A stretch of DNA of 64,000 bases from Deltaproteobacteria bacterium (GTDB lineage: Bacteria; Desulfobacterota; Desulfomonilia; UBA1062), in the NCBI GenBank assembly GCA_029552245.1, contig JAKPDW010000064.1, positions 1-64,000 on the forward strand, in the 5' to 3' direction. Positions 54,380 through 63,352 of the stretch are shown piece after piece. Position 1 is the stretch's first letter; each line of letters begins with the position of its first letter. The notes below the pieces were generated by a model that saw only the letters and a program-made list of their open reading frames with translations, had not been told where the DNA came from and did not search any database. The position numbers were made by a program, and so were the translations under genes.

Positions 54380-55348
54380 ATGGCGCTTCTGGGCACACTC
54401 AAGGGTTTCGGTGTCACGGAGATCTTCCAGCTGATCTCCCAGCAGATGAAGACGGGGTCTCTCGTGCTCACCTCGACGAAGGCCACGGTCACCATCAACT
54501 TCGAGAACGGGGTCATCGTCGGTCTGAGTTCGAACACATGGGAACGAGACCCCATGGCCGACGTGCTCATGAAGGCGGGGTTCCTCCAGGAGAAGGACTT
54601 CAAGGCCGCCCTGGAGAGCGCCAAGAAGAACTCCCAGCCCTGGTACGAGATCCTCGTATCCAAGGGCCAGCTCAAACGGGTGTTCGTGGAGAGGGCGTCG
54701 AACACCGTCATCAGGCAGACGCTGCTGGAGATATTCCAGTGGCCCGAGGGGGGCTACCGGTTCGAGGACTGGGAAGGCGAACACGAGAGCATGCTCACCT
54801 GCCACATACCCACCGAGAGCGCCATCCTCGATACCCTCCGCATCATCGACGAGTGGCCGACCATCAAGCAGAAGATCCCGCCGGTCGACTACTGCCCGGT
54901 GACCGTGATCCCCATCACGGAGGAGATCGTCAAGCACCACGAGCTCTCGGAGGTCGACCTCCACATCTACGACCTGATCGACGACAAGAGGACGGTCGAG
55001 AGGATCGTGCGCGAATCCCTCGAACCGCCGTTCGAGGCCCTCAGCTCGCTCGTGAGGCTCATGGACCTGGGCCTCGTGGAGGTGTTCCCCCAGGGCGCAT
55101 CGGATGTCAGGGACTCGACCATCGCCCGCGGGAAGACCATCGCGGGCCTGAAGAAGGCGGCCCTCTACGGCGCGTTCGTCCTGTGCTTGGCCGCACTCGC
55201 CTTTTCGGGACAGTCGAGGCTGCTGCACCAGGACCTGGTGCCGAAGGTGATCGTCTCGCACCTCGAATACCAGCACAAGCTCGCCGCGACGTTCAGCGCG
55301 CCCGGGCCAGGGCCTTCAGGGACAGATACAGGTAGTGGTGGCCGTTGA
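54380..55348 (+). CDS. DUF4388 (PATAN-type) protein with a C-terminal membrane helix
   Basis: A 322-residue protein with an N-terminal DUF4388 domain (LGTLKGFGVTEIFQLISQQMKTGSLVL, residues 1-100), a second alpha/beta region, and a hydrophobic helix at about residues 262-280 (ALYGAFVLCLAALAFSG). DUF4388 proteins are found in delta-type bacteria with response regulators and MglA-like GTPases. It starts 1 bp after the membrane TPR gene. Its last 56 bp overlap the convergent recJ gene. Confidence 0.85.
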   Translation: MALLGTLKGFGVTEIFQLISQQMKTGSLVLTSTKATVTINFENGVIVGLSSNTWERDPMADVLMKAGFLQEKDFKAALESAKKNSQPWYEILVSKGQLKRVFVERASNTVIRQTLLEIFQWPEGGYRFEDWEGEHESMLTCHIPTESAILDTLRIIDEWPTIKQKIPPVDYCPVTVIPITEEIVKHHELSEVDLHIYDLIDDKRTVERIVRESLEPPFEALSSLVRLMDLGLVEVFPQGASDVRDSTIARGKTIAGLKKAALYGAFVLCLAALAFSGQSRLLHQDLVPKVIVSHLEYQHKLAATFSAPGPGPSGTDTGSGGR

Positions 55349-56984
55349 GGCGCACCTTCACCGGCGTGAACGCAACGTCGAGAAACCTGCCCCGCTCGTA
55401 GAGATCCTCCTTGAACGGCGTCTTCAGCGTGTGGAAGAGCCGGTTGGAGTGCCTGAGAACGAGCTTCGCCAGGCCGTCTTTCGCGACCCTCGCATCCACC
55501 ACCTCCATGGCGGGGATGAGGAACACCGGTTCGGGATTCCCCTCGCCGTATGGGGCGAGGAGTTCCAGCTCGTCCATGAACGCGGGCGTGAGGTCGAAGG
55601 GAGAGATCTTGAGGTCCACCTCGTAGGGGCCGTCCTGCCCCCACTCCACCCCTTCGAGCGCCTCCCCCAGCGCGGAGGCGAGATCCGGTATCTTCGGCGC
55701 GTCCAGCGTGAACCCCACCGCCATCCTGTGGCCGCCGAAGGTGTTCAGCAGCGATGATACCGAGCCCAGGGCGCGGTGCAGGTCCACCCCCGCGACCGAC
55801 CTCCCGGACCCCGTGCCCTGTGCGCCAGACACCGAGATGACGATCGCGGGCCTCGACAGGATTGCGGCCAGGCGCGATGCGACGATCCCGAGCACACCCA
55901 CGTGCCAGCCCTCGCCCCACACGAGGGCCACCCGGGGGTGCGGCGGGTTGTCCCTCAGCATGTTCAGGGCGTCCTCGAGGACCTTCTGCTCGTGGGCCTG
56001 CCTGGACCTGTTGAGGGAATCGAGCTCCAGGGCGAGCCGCCGGGCCACGCCGGCGTCATCGGTGGTGAGGAGGTCGAACGCCTTGCGGGCGTCGGCTATC
56101 CTGCCCGCGGCATTGATCCTCGGCCCGATGACGAAACCCAAATCCCGCGTCAAGAGCCCCTTTCTCAGCCCGGCCACCTCGGCGAGCGCCGAGATGCCCG
56201 CCCGCGAACGAGAGTTGATGACCGTGAGGCCCTCTTTCACGAGTATGCGGTTGACACCGGAAAGCGACACGGCGTCCGCGACCGTGGCCATGGCCACGAT
56301 GTCGAGTTCCTCCTTGAGGTTGGGCAGGGCCGTGTGACCCCGCTCCCTCAGCGCCTTCCTCAAGGCTATGATGAGGTGGAAGACCACGCCCGCACCGCAG
56401 AGATCCTCGCCGAAGAACAGGCAGTCGTTCTGCTTCGGGTTGATCACCGCGCACGCATCGGGAACATCCCCGTCCGGCTCGTGGTGGTCGGTCACGATCA
56501 CGTCCATCCCGAGGAAACGGGCGTAGGCGACTTCCTCGCGGGAGCAGACGCCGCAGTCGGCGGTGATCAGGAGCGACACCCCCCGCGCGGCGAGTTCGTC
56601 GATCCCCCTCCTGTTGAGTCCGTAGCCGTCGCTCGACCTGTCGGGGATGAAGACCATCGGCGGCTTCGCCCCGACACCCACGAGAAACCTGTGGATGAGA
56701 ACGGCGGAGCTCACCCCGTCAACGTCGTAGTCCGTGAACACGCCGATGGTCTCGTCGCGCTCGAGCGCGCGGACGATGCGGTCGCACGCCTCGGCCACCC
56801 CTTTCATGTCCACCGGGTCCCTGAGCTGGCCCAGGTTCGGCGTGAGAAAACCCATGACCTGGTCTGGATCGACCATGCCCCGTATCTTCATGAGGGAACG
56901 GAAGGCCGCCGTGAAGTTCAGGGACTTCAGGGCCTCCTCGTCAACGCCCCCGCGGATCACCCACGATCGGGCAACGCGTACCAT
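55293..56984 (-). CDS. recJ: Single-stranded-DNA-specific exonuclease RecJ
   Basis: A 563-residue DHH-family 5'-3' exonuclease used in recombination and mismatch repair. Motifs include FTDYDVDGVSSAVL, ADCGVCSREE, VTDHHEPDG, the DHHA1 domain with SGRSVAGVDLHRAL and the GGHRMAVGF motif. Start MVRVARSWV follows CAGGGGGC. It lies 97 bp after the isomerase gene and overlaps the DUF4388 gene tail-to-tail. Confidence 0.95.
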   Translation of the reverse strand: MVRVARSWVIRGGVDEEALKSLNFTAAFRSLMKIRGMVDPDQVMGFLTPNLGQLRDPVDMKGVAEACDRIVRALERDETIGVFTDYDVDGVSSAVLIHRFLVGVGAKPPMVFIPDRSSDGYGLNRRGIDELAARGVSLLITADCGVCSREEVAYARFLGMDVIVTDHHEPDGDVPDACAVINPKQNDCLFFGEDLCGAGVVFHLIIALRKALRERGHTALPNLKEELDIVAMATVADAVSLSGVNRILVKEGLTVINSRSRAGISALAEVAGLRKGLLTRDLGFVIGPRINAAGRIADARKAFDLLTTDDAGVARRLALELDSLNRSRQAHEQKVLEDALNMLRDNPPHPRVALVWGEGWHVGVLGIVASRLAAILSRPAIVISVSGAQGTGSGRSVAGVDLHRALGSVSSLLNTFGGHRMAVGFTLDAPKIPDLASALGEALEGVEWGQDGPYEVDLKISPFDLTPAFMDELELLAPYGEGNPEPVFLIPAMEVVDARVAKDGLAKLVLRHSNRLFHTLKTPFKEDLYERGRFLDVAFTPVKVRLNGHHYLYLSLKALARAR

Positions 56985-57081
56985 GCCCCCTGTGTATCCC
57001 CAGGCACCCCCCAAGTCAAGGGGGCTCGACCCGGGGCCACCCTATGGATTCACGGCATCGCGGGAGCACCCGCGGGCCTCG

Positions 57082-57846
57082 TCACTCGATGCACCCGAGG
57101 AGCGCCTCCCTGGTCCTGGGCATGTCGCAAAGCGCCACCTCCATGGTCACGGTGGAGTCGTACCCCGAGGCGACGAGGGCCGCCATGATGGTGCGGTAAT
57201 CCACCATGCCGTCTCCCAGGGCCAGGTGGAGGTCGTCCTTCACGCTGGTCCCGCCGTGGTTGTCATGCACGTGCACGTGGGCTATCCTCTCCCTGCACCG
57301 CTCGATGAAACCGAACGAGGTGTTCGTCCTGCTCAAGAGCTGGGCGTGCCCGATGTCGAGCGTCATCATGAGCCCCGGGATGGCCCTGAAGGCGGGTTCG
57401 AAGCTGTCCACCCGCTCGCTCAGGTTCTCTATGCAGATGACCACCCCCTTGCCCTGCGCGTGCTCGACGATCTCCGCAAGGATCTCGAGCTTCCTGGACA
57501 CCAGATCGACGCCCGCGAAGCGGCCGTCGATCCAGAAGTGCACGGTCGCCTTGTGGATGCCCAGGCCCGGGCACAGGTCTATGAGCGACTTGATCCTCGG
57601 CAGGAAGCCCGCCCTCAGGACACCGGCGTCGAACGGGTTGTCCTCGTTGGGGAAGTGCGCGAGGAGATCGATGCCGTACTCGCTCCTGAGCTCGAGGAGC
57701 CGCGGTGTGTGGGACGTGACGAGGCCCGGGTCCTCGAGGGATACCTCCACGAACGGGTATCCCATTGCGGCGACCTCCCATGCCTCCTCGAGGGTGTGCG
57801 CCCTGCCGCCGATGGTGATCACGGGTTGCCCATCCTTTCGCTCCAT
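57082..57846 (-). CDS. Sugar phosphate isomerase/epimerase-like TIM-barrel protein
   Basis: A 254-residue protein of the xylose-isomerase-like/AP endonuclease 2 superfamily. Metal-ligand-like positions include VEVSLEDPG, HFWIDGRF, ICIENLSER, TLDIGHAQLL and the HVHVHDNHGGT motif. The substrate is unknown; such proteins act on sugars, inositols or DNA abasic sites. It follows mnmA by 85 bp. Confidence 0.82.
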   Translation of the reverse strand: MERKDGQPVITIGGRAHTLEEAWEVAAMGYPFVEVSLEDPGLVTSHTPRLLELRSEYGIDLLAHFPNEDNPFDAGVLRAGFLPRIKSLIDLCPGLGIHKATVHFWIDGRFAGVDLVSRKLEILAEIVEHAQGKGVVICIENLSERVDSFEPAFRAIPGLMMTLDIGHAQLLSRTNTSFGFIERCRERIAHVHVHDNHGGTSVKDDLHLALGDGMVDYRTIMAALVASGYDSTVTMEVALCDMPRTREALLGCIE

Positions 57847-57931
57847 GCCGATCCCGCAGGATTCTCTCTCCTCTCCAGGCCGCCTACCGGGCGGATGCCC
57901 GCCAAGTCAGGCGCAGTGAGCACCTTACCGG

Positions 57932-58975
57932 TCACGCCCCGGGGTCAAACGCGCCCGGCCGCTCGATGACACCCGCGAACAACACGTCGCCGTCCTCGTC
58001 GGAGAACACGGCGAGCTGCCCCGGCGCGACGATGCCCCCGAACTCCACCCATGCGCCGCCCCCCCTGAGCGGGTGCACGACTGCCGGCTGGGCCTCCTGG
58101 CGGTAGCGGACCCTCGCCAGCGCGGCGATCGGCCCGTCGAGCGAGCCCGCCTTCATGAAGTTCAGCTCGTGGATAAAGAACCCGGGGTGCACCCACTCGG
58201 CCTCGTCTCCCACGACCACCGTGTTCGTTCCCGCGTCCACGGAGAGCACGTACGTCCTCGACCCCCTTGCCAGCCCGAGCCCTTTTCGCTGTCCCACGGT
58301 GTAGTGCGTCACCCCCCTGTGATACCCGAGCACGACCCCCCTCACGTCGCGGATGGGTCCGGGTCTCGCATCCACCCCCGTGCGCCTGTGCACGAACCCC
58401 GCGTACCCCCTCCTGGATGCGAAGCACACGTCTCTCGACCTCAACCGACCGGGGTCAGCGATCCCCGAACGCCGGGCGATCCTGAGGGCGTCCTTCTTCG
58501 GCACATTCGCAAGGGGGAACACGGCGCGGCCGAGCGCCTCCTGGGAGAGCATGGCGAGAAAGTACTCCTGGGACTTCGTCTCGGCGGCACGCGAGACGAA
58601 GAACCTGCCCAGGCCTGTCTTGCGGGAGGCGTAATGCCCCGTCGCCAGGGCGTCTGCCCCCTCCGAGAGCGCGAGCCTCAAGAGCAGGCCGAACTTTATC
58701 TCCCTGTTGCACTCGACGCACGGGTTCGGGGTCCTCCCGGAAAGGTACTCCCTGCAGAAGTAATCCTTGACCTGTTCGAACGCCCCGCGCGCATCCACCA
58801 CGCGATGGCCTACGCCCAGGCGCCGGCACAAGGCCCGCGCCGCCTCGACGTTTGCGGGCGGCGGGACGTCGCCGTCCAAGAGGAGCGTCAGGCCGAAGAT
58901 GCGCTCGCCGGACTCGTGGAGGAGCACCGCCGCGGCCGTCGAATCCGCCCCCCCCGACAGGGCGACGGCGATCAT
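57932..58975 (-). CDS. mnmA: tRNA 2-thiouridylase MnmA
   Basis: A 347-residue ATP-pyrophosphatase that thiolates uridine 34 of tRNA-Lys, -Glu and -Gln. The PP-loop SGGADSTAAAVLL lies at residues 7-19, the first catalytic cysteine in NPCVECNREIKF, and the second in DVCFASRRGY. GQRKGLGL near residue 230 is typical. The start overlaps nfeD by 4 bp. Its partner pathway gene mnmE lies at 31233. Confidence 0.93.
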   Translation of the reverse strand: MIAVALSGGADSTAAAVLLHESGERIFGLTLLLDGDVPPPANVEAARALCRRLGVGHRVVDARGAFEQVKDYFCREYLSGRTPNPCVECNREIKFGLLLRLALSEGADALATGHYASRKTGLGRFFVSRAAETKSQEYFLAMLSQEALGRAVFPLANVPKKDALRIARRSGIADPGRLRSRDVCFASRRGYAGFVHRRTGVDARPGPIRDVRGVVLGYHRGVTHYTVGQRKGLGLARGSRTYVLSVDAGTNTVVVGDEAEWVHPGFFIHELNFMKAGSLDGPIAALARVRYRQEAQPAVVHPLRGGGAWVEFGGIVAPGQLAVFSDEDGDVLFAGVIERPGAFDPGA

Positions 58976-60327
58976 GGCATGTCACCGCCGGTGGTGGCGC
59001 GTTCGCTCACCTCGAGGTTCAGCCCCCTCACCCTCGTCACCACGACCCTGTCGTCCGGCCTCAGCGACGCCGGTCCCACTGCATCCCAGTACTCACCGTG
59101 GCAGAAGACCTTCCCGGTCCCGTCCGCGTTCCACACGGCCACGCGTGCGGTCTCCCCGACGAGGCTCTCGACCCCGCTGCGCGGGGCTGACCTGTGCGCC
59201 TTCACCACGAGGAAGACCGTCAGCGCGATGAACGCCGCGAACACGACCGTCACGGGAAGGATGACGCCGAACGAGACCTGGGCGGAGATCTGTGGGTCCC
59301 TGAAGAGCAGCAGGGCGCCGAGCACCATCGACACGATGCCCCCCACCGTCAGGAGGCCGTAGCTCGGCACCTTGATCTCCGCGATGAACATCACCGCTGC
59401 GAGCAGGATGAGACCGAAGCCAGCGTAGTTCACGGGCAGGGACTGGAAGGCGAAGAAGGCGAGGATCAGGCAGATCCCGCCGACCACGCCCGGCAGCACG
59501 GCCCCCGGGCTCGAGAACTCGAAGTAGATCCCTGCGAGCCCGATGAGCATGAGGATGTAGGCCACGTTGGGGTTCGCTATCGCCGCGAGAAAGCGCTCCC
59601 TGAAACCCATCGGCCGCTCGACGAGCACCGCGTCCTTCGTCTTCAGGGTGAAGACCGAGGAGTTCTTCTTGATCTTCCTGCCGTCCAGCTTGGCGAGGAG
59701 GTCCTGCATGTCTTCGGCAACGATGTCGACCACTCCCTTCTCGAGGGCCTCGCGTGCGGGCGTCGAGACGCTCTTTCGCACGATATCCTCGGCCCACCCC
59801 TCGTCCCTGCCCCTCTCCCTGGCTATGCTGCGGGCGTAGGCGACGGCGTCGTTCGTGACCTTCTCGGTCATGGTCTTTCCCTCGCCATCGCCGCCGCCGT
59901 CACCTCCCCCCACGCTCACCGGGTGCGCCGCCCCTATGTTCGTGCCCGGCGCCATGGCCGCCACGTCAGAGGCCAGGGTGATGAGCGCCCCCGCGGAAGC
60001 CGCGCGGGCGCCCTTGGGGTACACGTACACGATCACCGGCACTCTCGCCCCCATCATCTTCTGGATGATCGTCCGCATCGCGTCGTCGAGACCGCCGGGG
60101 GTGTCGAGCCGTATGATCACCGCGGCCCTGTTCGTCTCGATGGCCTCGTCGATGCCCGACACCAGGTACTGCGCCACGGGGGGGGTGATGGCGTCCTTGA
60201 CGTCGAGGACCATCACCTCCGCCGCAAGGGAGAGGCTCGGCGCGAGGAGGGCTACGACCGCCCAGGCGAACCACGCTGCACGCGCTTCAATCCCAGCACG
60301 TACATGACCTTCTTCATGTCTTCCCAT
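58972..60327 (-). CDS. Long-form NfeD/ClpP-class membrane protease
   Basis: A 451-residue protein. A signal peptide (about residues 15-36) precedes a ClpP/crotonase-like serine protease domain with the catalytic serine in GARAASAGALITLASD, and an aspartate- and glycine-rich insert (GGGDGGGDGEG). A four-helix membrane region (about 250-385) and an OB-fold NfeD tail follow (SLVGETARVAVWNADGTGKVF). Such proteases cut stomatin-type proteins. No slipin partner is adjacent. The start, 76 bp inside the udg gene, follows GAAGGACGT. Confidence 0.9.
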   Translation of the reverse strand: MGRHEEGHVRAGIEARAAWFAWAVVALLAPSLSLAAEVMVLDVKDAITPPVAQYLVSGIDEAIETNRAAVIIRLDTPGGLDDAMRTIIQKMMGARVPVIVYVYPKGARAASAGALITLASDVAAMAPGTNIGAAHPVSVGGGDGGGDGEGKTMTEKVTNDAVAYARSIARERGRDEGWAEDIVRKSVSTPAREALEKGVVDIVAEDMQDLLAKLDGRKIKKNSSVFTLKTKDAVLVERPMGFRERFLAAIANPNVAYILMLIGLAGIYFEFSSPGAVLPGVVGGICLILAFFAFQSLPVNYAGFGLILLAAVMFIAEIKVPSYGLLTVGGIVSMVLGALLLFRDPQISAQVSFGVILPVTVVFAAFIALTVFLVVKAHRSAPRSGVESLVGETARVAVWNADGTGKVFCHGEYWDAVGPASLRPDDRVVVTRVRGLNLEVSERATTGGDMP

Positions 60328-60941
60328 ACGTCCTTCTTTCTCGCCTCGTTCTGGAGGAGGTAGCTTGGGTGGTAGGTCGGCATCAGCGGGATATCCCCGT
60401 ACCTGCGGAAGGTCCCCCTGAGCCTGCCGATGGGGGTGGTCTCGTCCAGGAGGGCGTGGGAGGCCACCCTGCCCAGGGCCACGATGACCTGCGGGCCGAC
60501 CAGCCGGATCTGGTCTTCCAGGTAACCCATGCATGCGCGGATCTCGTCCGGTTCGGGATCCCTGTTGCCGGGCGGGCGGCACTTGACCACGTTCGCGATG
60601 TAGACGTCCTTCCGGTCGAGCCCCATGGCCGCTATGATCCTGGTGAGGAGTTCACCGGCAGGGCCCACGAAAGGCCTGCCCGTGTCGTCCTCGACCGCAC
60701 CAGGCCCTTCCCCTATGAACATGAGCCGGGCCCTCGGGTCCCCCTCGCCGAAGACCGTGTTCTTCCTCGTCGCCGCCAACCGGCAGGCCCTGCAGGTGCG
60801 CACCCGGAGCTCGAGGCTCTCAAGGTCGAGCCCGGCGGCCGGGTGTTCCGAGGAAGGGTCTCCGCTGTTTTGCGGCAGTACGAGGAAGGGCCCGCCCCAT
60901 CTCAGTTCGTCCATGAGGAGCTGAACGATGTGTTCCCTCAC
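60252..60941 (-). CDS. Type-4 (Fe-S) uracil-DNA glycosylase
   Basis: A 229-residue glycosylase that removes uracil from DNA. Cluster cysteines appear in CRACRLA, NVVKCRPPGN and IRACMGYL. Catalytic motifs are GEGPGAVEDDTGRPFVGPAG and PTYHPSYLL. This matches UDGa of thermophiles and many anaerobes. A GTG start overlaps the coaBC stop by 4 bp; an ATG at 60914 is an alternative. The 3' end overlaps the nfeD gene by 76 bp. Confidence 0.92.
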   Translation of the reverse strand: MREHIVQLLMDELRWGGPFLVLPQNSGDPSSEHPAAGLDLESLELRVRTCRACRLAATRKNTVFGEGDPRARLMFIGEGPGAVEDDTGRPFVGPAGELLTRIIAAMGLDRKDVYIANVVKCRPPGNRDPEPDEIRACMGYLEDQIRLVGPQVIVALGRVASHALLDETTPIGRLRGTFRRYGDIPLMPTYHPSYLLQNEARKKDVWEDMKKVMYVLGLKRVQRGSPGRS

Positions 60942-62152
60942 AGCCTCTCTTTCACGAGATCGAGTATCCTGTGGGCAAGGAGGTCCTTTCCCATGTTCTC
61001 GAAGTCGTACATCACGCCTTCGGGAGAGAGGATGACCCCGCTGTTGGTGTCCGAGGCGAACCCGCTGTCCGCGTCCCCGACACGGTTCGCCACGATCATG
61101 TCGAGGCCCTTCCTCACCATCTTGTCCTGTGCGTAGGTCTTGAGGTTGTCGGTCTCCGCCGCGAACCCCACGAATACCTTTGACTCCTTGAAGGGTCTTA
61201 TGGTGGCGAGGATGTCCGGGGTCGAGGTGAGCTCGATGTGGGCCGTCTTCTCCCCCTTCTTGATCTTCCTGGTCGAGTAGGTGTGCGGAGTGTAGTCGGC
61301 GACGGCGGCAGCCATGATGAGCACATCCACCTCGCCGAGACAGTCCTTGACCGCGTCCAGCATCTCGCGCGCCGATCTCACGCTGGTGATTTCCGCCCAC
61401 GGGGCGTAGTCCACGGCCACGGGGCCGCTTACCACCTTGACGCGCGCGCCCCTGATGCACGCCGCCTCCACCAGGGCGGCGCCCATCTTCCCGGTCGAGC
61501 GGTTCGTGATGAATCTCACCGGATCGATGTCCTCGCAGGTGGGGCCGGAGGTGATCAGCACCCTGATGCCCGAGAGGTCGTGTTCGCTCATGAGCATCCT
61601 CACCTCCTGGACTATCCGTCCGGGCTCCGGCAGCCTCCCCGCGCCTTCCCAGCCGCACGCGAGCTCGCCCGTCGTCGGCTCGAGGACGTGGAAACCCCTC
61701 TGCTTCAGCCTATCCAGGTTTTCCTGGGTGACCCTGTTCTGGAGCATGTTCACGTTCATGGACGGGCACACGAGCACGGGCGCCCTGGTCGCGAGGATCG
61801 AGCATGACAGCAAATCGTCCGCCATGCCGCATGCGAGCTTCGCTATGAAGTCCGCCGTCGCCGGCGCGACGAGGAAGAGGTCGGCCCTGTCGGCCAGCGA
61901 TATGTGGTCGATCTCGAAGCTCGAACCCATGGTCTCCGGGAACATCTCCACGTGGACCTCGTTTCCCGTGAGGGTTCTCATCACGAGGGGCGTGACGAAG
62001 TGGAGCGCGGCGTGGGTCATCACGGCGTGCACGTCCACGCCGAGGGCCTTCAGGCCCCTCGCCACAAGCGGGGCCTTGTACGCGGCTATCCCGCCGGTGA
62101 CGCCGTAGACGACCGTCTTGCCTTCTAGATCTTCTCCTGCGGTATGACCCAT
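60938..62152 (-). CDS. coaBC: Bifunctional phosphopantothenoylcysteine decarboxylase/synthase
   Basis: A 404-residue flavoprotein for two steps of coenzyme A synthesis. The CoaC half has VTGGIAAYKAPLVARGL, the His-type region and PATADFIAKLACGMADDLL with CPSMNVNM. The CoaB half begins at about residue 190 with VLITSGPTCEDIDPVRFITNRSTGKMG and ends with FVGFAAETDN. Start at 62152 overlaps the lipoprotein end by 28 bp. coaE at 26741 completes the pathway in the same window. Confidence 0.96.
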   Translation of the reverse strand: MGHTAGEDLEGKTVVYGVTGGIAAYKAPLVARGLKALGVDVHAVMTHAALHFVTPLVMRTLTGNEVHVEMFPETMGSSFEIDHISLADRADLFLVAPATADFIAKLACGMADDLLSCSILATRAPVLVCPSMNVNMLQNRVTQENLDRLKQRGFHVLEPTTGELACGWEGAGRLPEPGRIVQEVRMLMSEHDLSGIRVLITSGPTCEDIDPVRFITNRSTGKMGAALVEAACIRGARVKVVSGPVAVDYAPWAEITSVRSAREMLDAVKDCLGEVDVLIMAAAVADYTPHTYSTRKIKKGEKTAHIELTSTPDILATIRPFKESKVFVGFAAETDNLKTYAQDKMVRKGLDMIVANRVGDADSGFASDTNSGVILSPEGVMYDFENMGKDLLAHRILDLVKERL

Positions 62153-62553
62153 ATCTCCACCCGCGTCGACAAGGGATCCTCGGTCACGAGGATGGTGGCG
62201 AACCTGTCCGGCTTCTTGAAGAAGAGCTTGGTGGAACCCTGGAACTTGTACTGGTTGAGGGAGACCCAGCCGTCCTGGTTCATGGAGGTGAGGAAGAACT
62301 GGGCGAGGGACTCGGCCTGGACCCTTCCTGAGACGACGAGCCTTCCGAACCCGTTCGAGATGAAGCAGTCCTTGTTGACCCGCTGGAGCTCGCCGGGAAC
62401 GAGGACGTCGGAAAAGTCGAGGAACCGCGGCGCCGGCCTGGCCTCTTCGCCCGCCGGCTTTTCCGCGCCCAGCCCCATGGACTTCATCTGGGCGCACCCG
62501 GAAAGCAGGAGTATCACCGCAACGATCGCCGGTAGTGTTCTGCGCATCTTCAA
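62125..62553 (-). CDS. Lipoprotein of unknown function
   Basis: A 142-residue lipoprotein with a signal peptide and lipobox LSGC at about residues 17-20. The mature domain, with VSGRVQAESLAQFFLTSM and WVIPQEKI, resembles small lipoproteins of the DUF4810/PilP-like kind but I cannot name a family. Its start overlaps the MBL gene by 4 bp and its end overlaps coaBC. Envelope-associated role likely. Confidence 0.7.
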   Translation of the reverse strand: MKMRRTLPAIVAVILLLSGCAQMKSMGLGAEKPAGEEARPAPRFLDFSDVLVPGELQRVNKDCFISNGFGRLVVSGRVQAESLAQFFLTSMNQDGWVSLNQYKFQGSTKLFFKKPDRFATILVTEDPLSTRVEIWVIPQEKI

Positions 62554-63185
62554 CCTCCCACCAGGAATGGATTGTACCTTCGTTCGGCGCCGAGCGTGGT
62601 GGCGGGACCGTGACCGGGCAGCACCCTCACGTCGTCGCCCAGCGGCAAAAGCCGCCTCTTGATGGAGTCGAGCAGCGTCCGGTAGTCGCCCCCCGGCAGG
62701 TCGGTCCTGCCGATGGATCCGGCGAACAGCGTGTCACCCGCAAAGCACGTCTTCCCGTCGGCGGTGACCAGGGATATGCCGCCGGGCGAGTGTCCCGGCG
62801 TCTCTATGACCCTGAGTCCCAGGGAATTGCCGAGGGATATCTCGTCGCCCTCGGCCACGAAGCTGTCAGGGTCGCCCGGCTGCTCGACGCGGATGCCGAA
62901 GAGCCTCCCCATGCGAGAGGCGGCCTGGTAGAGGGGCAGCTCCAGCCTGTGGAGCATCACCGGTGCGCCGGTTTCGGCCTTGATCTCGCGGACGGCCCCT
63001 ATGTGGTCCACGTGTGCATGCGTCATGATCACCGCGGCCACCTCCATGCCGGCGGCCTCCACCTGCTTCATGATCTTCCCGGCTTCCCCGCCCGGGTCGA
63101 TGATGAAGCATCTCCCCACGTGCTCATCCCCCAGGATGAAGCAGTTGGTCATGAAGTCGGTGACCACTACCGTCTTGAGAAACAT
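62550..63185 (-). CDS. MBL-fold metallo-hydrolase (GloB-like)
   Basis: A 211-residue metallo-beta-lactamase-fold hydrolase. The motif THAHVDHIG (H-x-H-x-D-H) lies near residue 55, with GHSPGG, AGDTLFAGSIGRTD and GHGPATT further on, as in the glyoxalase II-like group. It binds two metals and hydrolyses a thioester or related bond; the substrate is unknown. It heads the minus-strand run down to recJ and is divergent from the response regulator at 63353. Confidence 0.88.
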   Translation of the reverse strand: MFLKTVVVTDFMTNCFILGDEHVGRCFIIDPGGEAGKIMKQVEAAGMEVAAVIMTHAHVDHIGAVREIKAETGAPVMLHRLELPLYQAASRMGRLFGIRVEQPGDPDSFVAEGDEISLGNSLGLRVIETPGHSPGGISLVTADGKTCFAGDTLFAGSIGRTDLPGGDYRTLLDSIKRRLLPLGDDVRVLPGHGPATTLGAERRYNPFLVGG

Positions 63186-63352
63186 TCTCGCCTTTTCCTC
63201 CTTCGCACAGCCCGCGAGGCACTCCCGAGCGGGCCCGGCTTCACCATAGTATACCGCCTTGATCAGGTCAACAGCGAGGGCTTTCTCCGCGCCGGGAGAT
63301 GATTACAGAATTGTAAAGTTTGCGGTGCGACCTGCCGATCACTACATCACCC

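Noticed and set aside
57008-57074. Hairpins CCCCC-AAGTCAA-GGGGG and CGCGGG-AGCA-CCCGCG as terminators
   Set aside because: Neither is followed by a T-run on the minus strand, and both lie in a short gap inside a gene run, so termination is not supported.
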